From contig NZ_WMCD01000007.1 of assembly GCF_010994275.1 (NCBI RefSeq), forward strand, positions 186,001 to 250,000: a stretch of DNA of 64,000 nt. The letters are read 5' to 3'. The notes beneath the pieces are model-generated. The model ran no database searches. It was given only the letters and a program-made list of their open reading frames with translations, and was not told the DNA's origin. This document shows positions 17,919 to 26,632 of the stretch, in pieces. Positions within the stretch are counted from its first letter, which is position 1. The number at the start of each line of letters is the position of its first letter. This stretch comes from Cyclobacterium jeungdonense. GTDB taxonomy: Bacteria > Bacteroidota > Bacteroidia > Cytophagales > Cyclobacteriaceae. A program made the position numbers and the translations under genes.

Positions 17919-17929
17919 TCAGTAAACTA

Positions 17930-19172
17930 AAATGGTCCTCCCATATGCTAACCCCGGGTAAGCCAAGGCACGAGGCGCAGCCCGGGGTAGTTGGGATCTT
18001 GCCTTACCTACATTGGCTAAACAGCCGCTTAAAACTGGTGAAGACTTTCCGCCAATGCCCGGGTCAGTTGCAGAATTCAAAATGCGCAGGACATGAATCA
18101 ACGGACATAGCAGGACAAAGGCTGATGGGGGTGGTAAACGCCCATTCCTTCTGTACTTTTGGCTTGATCCAAAAGTACCAAAAGATCAAGGCACAAAAAT
18201 CCTTCCCCCCGCATACCTCCCGCACCCCCGGTTTTGTGCCAGCCTGCCCGCTTCTTTCATCCGTAGAAGTTCTGTCAATGCTACTAGATGCTCTATAAAG
18301 CGCAACCTCACGCCTCGGGCTATTAATCGCCATCCTATTACAAGCCCCGAAGGGACGAAATACCATTAACACCAGGTAAGCCGACAAAGGAGGCGAGTCA
18401 AGCATTTTTTTAACCTTTAACCACCACCGCTGTATCCCCGACAAGGCCTTAATGCAAAAAGGCCTCGCCCTAAACAGTCACTTGGCTTTTATGAAAGGGC
18501 ATTGCAGGACAAAGGTTGATGGGGGTAGTAAACGCAAATTCCTTCTGTACTTTTGGCTTGATCCAAAAGTACCAAAAGATCAAGGCACAAAAATCCTTCC
18601 CCCCACCATCCTCCCGCACCCCCGGTTTTGTGCCGGCCTGCCCGCCTTTTTCATCCCTAGAAGTTCTGTCAATGCTACTAGATGCTCTATAAAGCGCAAC
18701 CCCCACACCTCGGGCTACTAATTGCCATCATATTCCAAGCCCTGAAGGGGCAAAATACCACTAGCCCCGGGTAAGCCGACAAGGGAGGCGAGTCAAGCAT
18801 TTTTTTAACCTTTAACCACCACCGCTGTATCCCCGACAAGGCCTTAATGCAAAAAGGCCTCGCCCTAAACAGTCACTTGGCTTTTATGAAAGGGCATTGC
18901 AGGACAAAGGTTGATGGGGGTAGTAAACGCCAATTCCTTTCGTACTTTTGGCTTGATCCAAAAGTACCAAAAGATCAAGGCACAAAAATCCTTCCCCGCG
19001 CATACCTCCCGCACGGCCCGGTTTTGTGCCTGCCTACCCGCTTGGCTTTTCTGTTGACAGGTTATCAAAAAATAATGGGTGCTTCGATTATCGGTTCCTG
19101 AAATAAAGAACATACTCTCAAATGAAAAATGGCCAGACCCTAAAGCCCTGCCATTCAAATGCCGATTAACCC
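17930..19172. repeat. Repeat-rich non-coding interval with three family B elements
   Basis: Family B cores lie at about 18153, 18547 and 18942, spaced close to 395 bp. The units at 18415-18810 and 18810-19200 share long identical runs (for example the phrase CCCCGACAAGGCCTTAATGC and then AGTCACTTGGCTTTTATG), so this is a tandem duplication. 18080-18395 nearly repeats 13460-13795. Between cores are GCCCCGAAGGG palindromes and CCCCGGGTAAGCC phrases. The third copy ends near the WbpV-like gene stop. No gene is supported. Confidence 0.85.
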
Positions 19173-20072
19173 TTATAAATATGAAGGCAAAACGTCCAGC
19201 ACCCGCCGTGGCTTCCAGCCCAGCTTTTCCCGGGCGAGGGTGTCGTCGAAGGTTAGGTCGGAGGTGATTTTGGCTACTTTATCGGAAGTGATCTTAAAAT
19301 TAGGGCCAAACAAATCCCCTACCCTCCCCAGGCCTTTTGCCAGCCAAAGGGGGATTTCACGGGGATGGGGTTTTTGTAAAACGCGGCAAATGGTCTCTTC
19401 CAATTCCCTGAAAGATGGATGGTAACCGTCAGTAAGGTTATAGATCCCTCCTACTTGTGCCAGTTTTGGCAGGATAGCAGGGATATCCTCGGCCAGGACC
19501 ATGCTTTTCCGGGCGGTAGCCTTGCCGATGCGCAGGTATTTTCCGCTGCGGATTCCGCTAATCATGGCCCCCAGGTTACCGGGAGGATGAGGACCGACTA
19601 CCAACGGCAAGCGTACTATCCCCAGAACCACTCCCTTTCCCTTCGCCCATTGAGTGAGCCATTCCTCGGCCAACAATTTGCTTTTGGCATAGGGGGTCTT
19701 TCCATCTAAAGATATGTCTTCGGATAGTAATTTTCCTTCCGAACGCCCATATACTGCCACGGTGCTGATAAAAATAAAGGCTTTGGGGAGTGAGGACAGG
19801 CGCTCCAGGGCCCGGCAAAGATTTTGAGTACCTTCCAGGTTTACCTTAAAAAACGCCTGCTCCTCTGCGGCATTTCCGGGAACCGTATGAGCTTTTCCGG
19901 CTGCATGGATGATTACATCCGGAACCGTATCATAGGGAATGGAAAAAGGCTTGCTAATGTCAATTCGCGCCCCGGTTGATTTATCTTCCAAGGGTAAAAA
20001 GGAATCCGGGTTACCGGCCACAAGTAGTTTTCCTAAAAAGCCTGTGGAACCTGTAATCAAAAATTTGATCAT
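19173..20072 (-). CDS. NAD-dependent sugar epimerase/reductase (WbpV-like SDR)
   Basis: A 299-residue extended SDR with the nucleotide motif FLITGSTGFLGKLL, IIHAAGKAH, the catalytic Ser region ISTVAVYG and Tyr/Lys in YAKSKLLAEEW, and a C-terminal sugar-binding part (NLTDGYHPSFRELEE). Relatives act on the 4-keto-6-deoxy-HexNAc made by WbpM-type dehydratases to give UDP-QuiNAc or UDP-FucNAc. The gene overlaps the upstream glycosyltransferase by 4 bases and is the last gene before the repeat interval. The WecA/WbpL-like partner usually found next door is at 11.2-12.1 kb. Product stereochemistry cannot be decided from sequence. Confidence 0.85.
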   Translation of the reverse strand: MIKFLITGSTGFLGKLLVAGNPDSFLPLEDKSTGARIDISKPFSIPYDTVPDVIIHAAGKAHTVPGNAAEEQAFFKVNLEGTQNLCRALERLSSLPKAFIFISTVAVYGRSEGKLLSEDISLDGKTPYAKSKLLAEEWLTQWAKGKGVVLGIVRLPLVVGPHPPGNLGAMISGIRSGKYLRIGKATARKSMVLAEDIPAILPKLAQVGGIYNLTDGYHPSFRELEETICRVLQKPHPREIPLWLAKGLGRVGDLFGPNFKITSDKVAKITSDLTFDDTLAREKLGWKPRRVLDVLPSYL

Positions 20073-21274
20073 ACAGTTATTTCATCAAGAAAAGAAAGGT
20101 ATTTCTCAGCCAAAATATCTCTATTAAATTCCCCTTGAGCTAGCCTGAATGCATTTTTTCCCATTTCCTTAGCGATATTTTCATTTAGGCTAAGCCATAA
20201 AATTTTTTCAGCAGCCTCTTTGGGTGAATTTAAACTAACATTTATCCCACAATTATTTTTTTCAACAAGATCCTTTATCCAACCATTGGAAGTTTGAATG
20301 ATAGGTACACCTGCAGCAAAAGAATCAAATATCTTATTGGGGCTACAAGTACTTTGCACCAGGTTGTCCAGAGTTGCAAAAAGAGTTGCGCGGCTATTTT
20401 GAACCCATACTGGCAATTCGGCCTTGGGTTTGAGTCCCAGAAAATGAATATTTTGTAGTTTATCCCTTTTCTTTTCGGCGAGAAGTCTTTCCCGATCCAC
20501 TCCATCTCCTATAAAAACCAAAGAGATCCTATTTTCCTTATCGATTTTATCTAATTCCCTGGATACTTCCATCCAGTAATTCGTATTATGAATCAATCCT
20601 AACGAACCGATATGGGTAAATAGAATTTTCTTAGATGCCCACTTTGGTAAACGCTCCTTACTGATCTTACCAAAAAGCTCTAGATCAGAGGCATTCGGAA
20701 TGACACCAAGTGCTACTCCGGGGTTCCTTTTTGCTATATAATTTCTCTGCCCTATAGAGGCACAAACAACCTTATTGGCAGATTTGTAACATATTCTTTC
20801 AAACCAAAGCGCCGTTTTCCTTTGCCAGGAGGATTGGATTATCCCCAATTCAATCGCTCCTGCAGGCCAAAGATCACGGACTTCAAAAATAGTAGGCTTT
20901 CTGCGGAACCGTTTGGCAAATACCATTGGGAGACCAATAGTGATAGGACCGGATGATGCAATACAAACATCATATTTTAGAGAGAGTGCATAATAGATGG
21001 AAATTAAAGAGAATTGCAAAGACCGAAACATGCGTTTAAATTTTGAAAAACGATTAGAATCCCCTGAATCAATAACTATTAACTTTATACCCTCCAATTC
21101 CATTTTTGAAATAAAAGAAGAAACTCTAATATCGGATTTATCATAGGGAGCTGTAACAACGGTAACAGTATTCCCTGATTTAACCCACCTCCTGGTCAAT
21201 TCATAAACCCTGGTACTCCAACTGCCTTTTGGCGTACCAAAATATTGATAAAAAAAAAGGATACTTTTATTCAT
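20069..21274 (-). CDS. Glycosyltransferase family 4 (WbuB-like)
   Basis: About 401 residues from the ATG at 21274 (MNKSILFFYQYFGTPKGSWS); the longer frame would start inside the previous gene. The GT-B fold is visible: an N-terminal acceptor domain with GSWSTRVYELTRRWVKSGN and a C-terminal donor domain with FTHIGSLGLIHNTNYW, LVFIGDGVDRERL, NIHFLGLKPKAELPVW and the donor-binding acidic region (CSPNKIFDSFAAGVPII). These are the patterns of WbuB-type retaining transferases acting on lipid-linked amino sugars. It overlaps both neighbours (8 and 4 bases), so it is in an operon. Base composition begins to fall to AT-rich here compared with the genes downstream. Confidence 0.92.
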   Translation of the reverse strand: MNKSILFFYQYFGTPKGSWSTRVYELTRRWVKSGNTVTVVTAPYDKSDIRVSSFISKMELEGIKLIVIDSGDSNRFSKFKRMFRSLQFSLISIYYALSLKYDVCIASSGPITIGLPMVFAKRFRRKPTIFEVRDLWPAGAIELGIIQSSWQRKTALWFERICYKSANKVVCASIGQRNYIAKRNPGVALGVIPNASDLELFGKISKERLPKWASKKILFTHIGSLGLIHNTNYWMEVSRELDKIDKENRISLVFIGDGVDRERLLAEKKRDKLQNIHFLGLKPKAELPVWVQNSRATLFATLDNLVQSTCSPNKIFDSFAAGVPIIQTSNGWIKDLVEKNNCGINVSLNSPKEAAEKILWLSLNENIAKEMGKNAFRLAQGEFNRDILAEKYLSFLDEITV

Positions 21275-21776
21275 ATTTAGATTTATATACTGCAGGAACT
21301 CCACAATAAAAAGCATTTGCTACTTCAAACTTTTTATTCAGAAAACTATTAGCACCTAAAACACTTCCCTTTGGTAATTTTGAATCTTTTGAAATAGTAC
21401 AATGAGAACTTATCCAACAATTCTCTTCTATGACAATACAGCCCTTATCAGAAGGTCCAAATCTAAAACTTTGATTAATTTTGGTGTGATTTTGAGAAAC
21501 TAAAACGCAATTAGGGCCTATAAGCACCTCATTTCCGATATACATATTGTCGCTAATGATAACGGTATTCGGACCTATATAAACATTATTACCAATTGAA
21601 ATACCAGATAAATTAACTATAAGAACTGAACTATGGACTTGAAAATCCTTACCAACGCTATCCATAAAAAGAGAATATAAAAAACCTCTAAATCGCATTA
21701 AAGGTGGTAAATTAGGTAAAAAATAAGTAAAGCTTCTAACAAACCAAGAATATAAAATCGATATCTTAGATCTCAT
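21267..21776 (-). CDS. Hexapeptide-repeat acyltransferase
   Basis: A 169-residue protein whose C-terminal two-thirds are left-handed beta-helix repeats (SGISIGNNVYIGPNTVIISD, NMYIGNEVLIGPNCVLVSQN) with H residue in SQNHTKI, then GCIVIEENCWISSHCTI and a conserved ending GVPAVYKSK. This pattern matches WbbJ/LpxA-like O-acetyltransferases that decorate polysaccharide sugars with acetyl groups from acetyl-CoA. The N-terminus (about 1-40) is a short hydrophobic helix, which may hold it at the membrane. It overlaps both neighbouring glycosyltransferase genes. The acceptor sugar is unknown. Confidence 0.9.
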   Translation of the reverse strand: MRSKISILYSWFVRSFTYFLPNLPPLMRFRGFLYSLFMDSVGKDFQVHSSVLIVNLSGISIGNNVYIGPNTVIISDNMYIGNEVLIGPNCVLVSQNHTKINQSFRFGPSDKGCIVIEENCWISSHCTISKDSKLPKGSVLGANSFLNKKFEVANAFYCGVPAVYKSKYE

Positions 21777-22914
21777 AAAATAACTTTTCTATAAAATTTT
21801 GAACTGTAAAATCTTTTACTTTAACGTAAGCAGAAGTACGTAATTTATTACAAAATTTAGGATTATTAATTAAATAAAAGATTTTCTCCACAAAATCATT
21901 TACATCGTTATAATCGGCAAACAAAATTTCTTTACCATTTTCAAAAATATCTGGTAACGAACCAACGGGTGTACTAACAATATTTAAACCATTGGCCATA
22001 GCCTCCAAAATAACCCTAGGGGATCCCTCAGAAAGACTAGCGAAACAAAAAATATCATTACATCTAAAAATTTCATTAAGTTCCGACCTACAACCAATAT
22101 GACCAGTAAAATAAACATTTTTCAATTGCAATGTTTTAACTAGTATTTTTAAATCATCTTCCAATTCACCTTCACCGACAATTGTCAATTCTGCTAGAGG
22201 AAACCTAGATTGTACAATCGAAAAGGATCGAATAATAATATCAACACCCTTTGCCTTTCTCAAATACCCGACGTAGACTAGTTTCGGTTTATCATTTTCA
22301 ACTTTTTTATGATCGTCAAAATAAAAATCAGATTCAATTAGTGTTGACGATACCAACGGCGTAGCCGAAACATTATATCTCTGCAATTTTTTCGCTAAAT
22401 GAAACCCATTTGTAAACACCTTTGCATTTCTGCAAGCCAACATATACATCCAATGTTCAGGTAGAAAAAAGAAAGTATAAATCAATCTTCTGAATGTACT
22501 CAGGTTAGGGTTATTTTTAAATGTGTCAATTGGATCACCAACGAAATGAATAATTTTATTTTTATTTCTAAAAAAAATAGATTGTAACCAACCAAATGGA
22601 ATAGGATACCTTACATAGGAAAAATCAAAACTTTTTAGTTTTGAATAAGCCTTGATGTAATACGGAAAAAACTTAATCGCTCCAATATAACCCTCAGAGT
22701 AGGGCAATTCGTATATTTCAACATTGTCAGAATTACTAAAGCCAAAAAACTCTTTTTGATTAAAACTTTTAGAATGAATTTTTGTAGGAGATAACAAACA
22801 AACTTTATCAAAATATTTAAGGAATTCTTTGATATATACCCAGTGTGTATATGGTAAAAAATACTGGGAATTCAATTTATGTACAGTCCAAGCCTGAATA
22901 ACAATTGTTCTCAT
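21766..22914 (-). CDS. Glycosyltransferase family 4
   Basis: A 382-residue GT-B protein. The donor domain starts around residue 195 with PKLVYVGYLRKAKGVDIIIR, then ELTIVGEGELEDDLK, NVYFTGHIG, and the retaining GT4 signature region IFCFASLSEGSPRVILEAMA with the E-x7-E pattern, followed by VSTPVGSLPDIFENG. The N-terminal domain is short on recognisable motifs, as usual for the acceptor side. It adds a sugar to the growing lipid-linked repeat unit. The DNA is strongly AT-rich. It starts 6 bases downstream of the Wzy candidate and overlaps the acyltransferase gene by 11 bases. Confidence 0.92.
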   Translation of the reverse strand: MRTIVIQAWTVHKLNSQYFLPYTHWVYIKEFLKYFDKVCLLSPTKIHSKSFNQKEFFGFSNSDNVEIYELPYSEGYIGAIKFFPYYIKAYSKLKSFDFSYVRYPIPFGWLQSIFFRNKNKIIHFVGDPIDTFKNNPNLSTFRRLIYTFFFLPEHWMYMLACRNAKVFTNGFHLAKKLQRYNVSATPLVSSTLIESDFYFDDHKKVENDKPKLVYVGYLRKAKGVDIIIRSFSIVQSRFPLAELTIVGEGELEDDLKILVKTLQLKNVYFTGHIGCRSELNEIFRCNDIFCFASLSEGSPRVILEAMANGLNIVSTPVGSLPDIFENGKEILFADYNDVNDFVEKIFYLINNPKFCNKLRTSAYVKVKDFTVQNFIEKLFYEI

Positions 22915-22920
22915 AAAATA

Positions 22921-24336
22921 TTAAATCAAATTTCTGGTACTTAGTCGAACAAATGCAAAGGATATAATAGCTAATAAATTTAAAATAATAAAAAAATAAA
23001 TAAACTTTTTATTTGGTCTATAAACTAAAAAGAGTGGTAAAATTAGGTGAAGAGCAACAATAGATGGAAGACTTTGTCTTAAATTAAAGACCGATAAAGA
23101 TAATCCTTGACCAAATTTATAAAAGAAATAAAAAAAGATAAAAAACCATAAAAATTGATGATTGTTTCTATTTTTAAAAAAGAAAAACACACTAACAACG
23201 AAAAATGGAGTCAAAGCTGACTGGAAAATGTTAGCAGTGTAATTATAATTAGTGAAAAATTGAACATCAGGGAGAAATACTGCAAGCGGAATTGGTAAAA
23301 TTACAGAACCAAGGATGAAAAGCGGAGAAGAAAACAAAAAAGCAAGGTTAGAATTAGATATTAGGGACTCGATACCGATGTTGGAATTTTCTCCAAAAAT
23401 ATTATCATATCTCGACTGAAAATAAAAAAACGGCTCATCAATTAAACTATATTGATTAAGAAATGACCACAGAAAGAAGACACCAAAAAGAATTAAAAAT
23501 AAAAAAAATGAAAGTAGATAGGTACGTCGCTGTCTTGTAAAATAAATCAATAACACAAAAGCTAATAATACAGGGATAATTGTTGCTGCTCGAACAAAAA
23601 TTAGAGCTGTAAGAAACAAAATGACTAGAATAATACTTTTTAAAGAATAATTAAACTTAACCAATTTCATTAAATAATAGAAAATAGCCGTTAATAAAAA
23701 TATTAATAAAGTATCTTTAAATTGAAGAGAGGAATAGGTAATAAACACTGGAGAAAAAATAACCAATGACAACCCAAAGTTTGACACATCTTTGGAATAA
23801 AACATTCGAAGCAATTTTGCGAAATATACAACCATTAAGGCACCAAGAAATGCATTCCCTATCCGAACAATTATCCAAGATTTAAAAAATAAATACATAA
23901 GTAAAGAACTAAAGGTTGGGAACCCAGAATAAAATCCAGTTGAGAGTGGTATATCGGATTCAAAATTTATCCCGTTAGCTTCCCAATTTTCAGCAATTTC
24001 TATAGATATCTCATTATATATAAAATCATCTTTGTCAGTAACGAAGGGAAAACCATTAATCTCTAAAAAAAATAAAGCAAAGACGAAAATGAAAATAAAT
24101 CGTATTAAAAAAGCAATTAAAAATATTTGAATCAATGAAATATTATACTTTTTTAAAAAATCATTGTAAAAAATAATAATTAGGAAGTATGATAAAAAAA
24201 CAAAAATTAAACCTATAATATGAAATTCATGAATTTCGCCAGAAAATGCTATTGAAACAAGGGTCGAGCCCAAAATTAATGCCAAAAAAGAAAGTTTAAA
24301 TTGACTAAAAAAATATTTAATTGAACTTATATACAT
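22921..24336 (-). CDS. Polytopic membrane protein, GT-C-like or Wzy polymerase candidate
   Basis: The 471-residue product has about 11-12 membrane segments and one large loop after the third (NGFPFVTDKDDFIYNEISI), holding the Asp-Asp pair typical of the first loop of GT-C (GT39/ArnT-like) transferases. Then comes STGFYSGFPTFSSLLMYLFF and VRIGNAFLGALMVVYFAKLL, patterns I associate with GT39-like proteins. In the locus no other polytopic protein could act as polymerase, so it may fill the Wzy role or add a terminal sugar from a polyprenyl carrier. It is the most AT-rich gene in the cluster. A 209-base non-coding gap precedes it (24337-24545). Confidence 0.72.
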   Translation of the reverse strand: MYISSIKYFFSQFKLSFLALILGSTLVSIAFSGEIHEFHIIGLIFVFLSYFLIIIFYNDFLKKYNISLIQIFLIAFLIRFIFIFVFALFFLEINGFPFVTDKDDFIYNEISIEIAENWEANGINFESDIPLSTGFYSGFPTFSSLLMYLFFKSWIIVRIGNAFLGALMVVYFAKLLRMFYSKDVSNFGLSLVIFSPVFITYSSLQFKDTLLIFLLTAIFYYLMKLVKFNYSLKSIILVILFLTALIFVRAATIIPVLLAFVLLIYFTRQRRTYLLSFFLFLILFGVFFLWSFLNQYSLIDEPFFYFQSRYDNIFGENSNIGIESLISNSNLAFLFSSPLFILGSVILPIPLAVFLPDVQFFTNYNYTANIFQSALTPFFVVSVFFFFKNRNNHQFLWFFIFFYFFYKFGQGLSLSVFNLRQSLPSIVALHLILPLFLVYRPNKKFIYFFIILNLLAIISFAFVRLSTRNLI

Positions 24337-24545
24337 TTAGATATAGAATAATTAACTCATGAAATTTCAAACTTAAAGTTTGAAAAATAGAATCTTTTTG
24401 AAAAAAGAATTTGAAGTAATTTATTGAAAAATATATTCCAATTAGATCTTAGTATAGGTTGTGGCGAAATAATTACGCAAATACATATCACCATATTAAC
24501 ATTATTAAACACAAAAATTATTAAATAATAGAAAATTCTTCTATT

Positions 24546-25103
24546 TCAATTGTTTGTTAAATTGATATTTTTGTAAAATCTTGCGGGAATACCGTAATAA
24601 ATTGAGTTAGCTGAAATCGTTTTATTAACTAGGGAGCATGCTCCTACGACAGCTCTGTCATGTATAATAGAATTTCCTAAAATTCTGACATTACATCCAA
24701 TCCAAATATCATTGCCAATTTCTACTTTCTCTTTGGCTACAGGATTATCTCTAATGGATAAATGGGGTTGGCTATAAGTATGCGATGAGCTCATTATAGT
24801 ACAATTATGAGCTATTGACACCTTATCTCCGATTAAAATACCTCCGTACCCATCCAAATAACAAAACTCATGAATACTAACGTAGCTTCCTAGTTTAATC
24901 CCATTCCAATTCTTAAATGTAACATTTGATCCAATTACTATATTATCTCCACATTTTTGAAAAAGATGTTTGGTCACTGCAAATCTAAGTATTTGAAATA
25001 TTGGTTGACTAAAAGGCTTCAATAAATCGTAAAAAAAAATGCGGATAAATCTCGGTAAAATACTAATTATCAAAACCAAAATTTTAATAACAAATTTTTT
25101 CAT
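24546..25103 (-). CDS. Hexapeptide-repeat acetyltransferase (WcaF/NodL-like)
   Basis: A 185-residue acyltransferase with a hydrophobic N-terminus (about 1-40) and a beta-helix domain: NIVIGSNVTFKNWNGIKLGS, GYGGILIGDKVSIAHNCTIM, the catalytic His in SSSHTY, VEIGNDIWIGCNVRILG and the ending NSIYYGIPARFYKN. This is the galactoside/maltose O-acetyltransferase-like layout. It overlaps the flippase gene by 4 bases and precedes a 209-base AT-rich gap. It is a second acyltransferase in the AT-rich block, so at least two positions of the repeat unit may be acetylated. Confidence 0.9.
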   Translation of the reverse strand: MKKFVIKILVLIISILPRFIRIFFYDLLKPFSQPIFQILRFAVTKHLFQKCGDNIVIGSNVTFKNWNGIKLGSYVSIHEFCYLDGYGGILIGDKVSIAHNCTIMSSSHTYSQPHLSIRDNPVAKEKVEIGNDIWIGCNVRILGNSIIHDRAVVGACSLVNKTISANSIYYGIPARFYKNINLTNN

Positions 25104-26308
25104 ATTCTTTTCTCAAAACGATACTTGAAAAATAAAACTAAGGTAAGGAATTGGATAAACGAAGAAATCAAATATACAAAACCAGCACCAAGCAATGAAT
25201 AGGCAGGAATTAACAGAAAAGAACTAATTACCGTGACAGATAGAACAATTAAATAAATAAAAACTTGGATTTTAAAATCTCCCATTGCGTTTATAGCATT
25301 GTTAACCCCAAATGAAAGAAAGGAAAAAATAGATCCTGTGAAAATAACGATTAATAATTTTGTGTTACCAATAAAATCGTCATTAAATAAAATAGGGAAA
25401 ATAAAATCCTTAAATGGCAAAATAGAAAACTGAAGTAGGCCAATTGCAAATAATATTAAAAGCTCTTTCTTAACTATTTTTAAAAATGATGTTTTTTCTT
25501 TATCAATGAATTTTTTAGATAAAATAGGAATACTATTTTGCACAATTGACTGCACCAATACTCTTGATATTATAACAATATACATGTACCCCGAAAAAAT
25601 ACCTAATTGAAAAGTACTGGTGTAATTTTCCAAAATAATTCTTGGGAAATTTGGTATTAAGTATATAATAAATAACGAAAATCCAGCGAATATACCCGTA
25701 TTGAACAAACTAAAAATTGAATTTATTTTTGCTTTATTAATCTTAAGCAAATTGAAATCGGGATATTTATATAAATCAACAAGAAGTACCACCAAATAGG
25801 ATAAAGGAATAGAAATCAAAGAAATCAAAAACTCATCGAATAAATTAAAAAATAAAAATGAAACGATACCTAGTATGATCGACCTTCTTATTAAACTTTT
25901 TGAATAAATTACTATTTCGCTCTTTTTATGATAATATGCATAAATGATATCATTTACACCCTCAATTAACTTAGCAGTTCCGATTATTAAAAAAATGAAA
26001 AAATATTCAATATAAAAAAAGTAACCTATAAATAAAGATATTAAAAAAAACAGTGTAGAAGTTGTAATTCTTAAATAAAAAAAATTGGAATACTCATCCG
26101 ATGTCTGAACCTTTCTGGAAATATAAATATTTCTTAGTTGAAAGGATAAGAATGAATATAATGGCAACAAATAAGAAATAACTAATGAATACCCACCTAA
26201 ATATTCCGTCCCATATTTTTTCGAAATAAACGACAATATGATCCATTGACTAAATGAAACTAAAACATTGGAAACAAAAGAATAAGAAATGTTTTTAATT
26301 TTAACCAA
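25100..26308 (-). CDS. wzx: Wzx-type oligosaccharide flippase
   Basis: A 402-residue protein with about 12 membrane segments and few charged residues, starting VKIKNISYSFVSNVLVSFSQ and WIILSFISKKYGTEYLGGYS. This N-terminal pattern is that of the polysaccharide transport family of MOP flippases (Wzx), which move undecaprenyl-linked repeat units across the inner membrane. It is the only flippase in the locus. It opens the AT-rich block and is separated from the epimerase gene upstream by 324 non-coding bases, so it may have its own promoter. Length is close to the 400-480 norm. Confidence 0.9.
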   Translation of the reverse strand: MVKIKNISYSFVSNVLVSFSQWIILSFISKKYGTEYLGGYSLVISYLLPLYSFLSFQLRNIYISRKVQTSDEYSNFFYLRITTSTLFFLISLFIGYFFYIEYFFIFLIIGTAKLIEGVNDIIYAYYHKKSEIVIYSKSLIRRSIILGIVSFLFFNLFDEFLISLISIPLSYLVVLLVDLYKYPDFNLLKINKAKINSIFSLFNTGIFAGFSLFIIYLIPNFPRIILENYTSTFQLGIFSGYMYIVIISRVLVQSIVQNSIPILSKKFIDKEKTSFLKIVKKELLILFAIGLLQFSILPFKDFIFPILFNDDFIGNTKLLIVIFTGSIFSFLSFGVNNAINAMGDFKIQVFIYLIVLSVTVISSFLLIPAYSLLGAGFVYLISSFIQFLTLVLFFKYRFEKRI

Positions 26309-26632
26309 AATAAAAAGTTAAAAATAATTTTTGATTATTGCATTGCATCCTGCTGTTTGATATTATGAAATTAACGGATTTTTCATCAGATAAAACATTA
26401 AAATTTCTAAGGCGATAAGTGGAGAGGTTGCCCTTATTGGGAATATTACAAATACCAGGAACAATATCGAGATACTAATCATATTTTTTTGTAATAAGTA
26501 TCTTTGTCAATTATACGGTAATGTAATAAACAAAATACAATTGAAAACTAATATAAACTTTTGCCTATACACTCTACAAAGGCATTCTATAACATCCGAT
26601 CGGAATATAAAAATTAAAACTTATTGTACAAA
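26309..26632. other. AT-rich spacer at the edge of the variable block
   Basis: 324 bases between the flippase and the WbpP-like gene. I see no open frame, no member of the repeat families, and no clear -33/-7 pair. Composition changes here from the AT-rich block (about 20.1-26.6 kb) to the more balanced core genes. It may contain the promoter of the block. Confidence 0.5.

Noticed and set aside
12147..19172. Integrative element or prophage carrying the toxin-antitoxin genes
   Set aside because: No integrase, transposase, phage gene, tRNA or attachment-site pair is visible; accretion through repeats explains the layout better.
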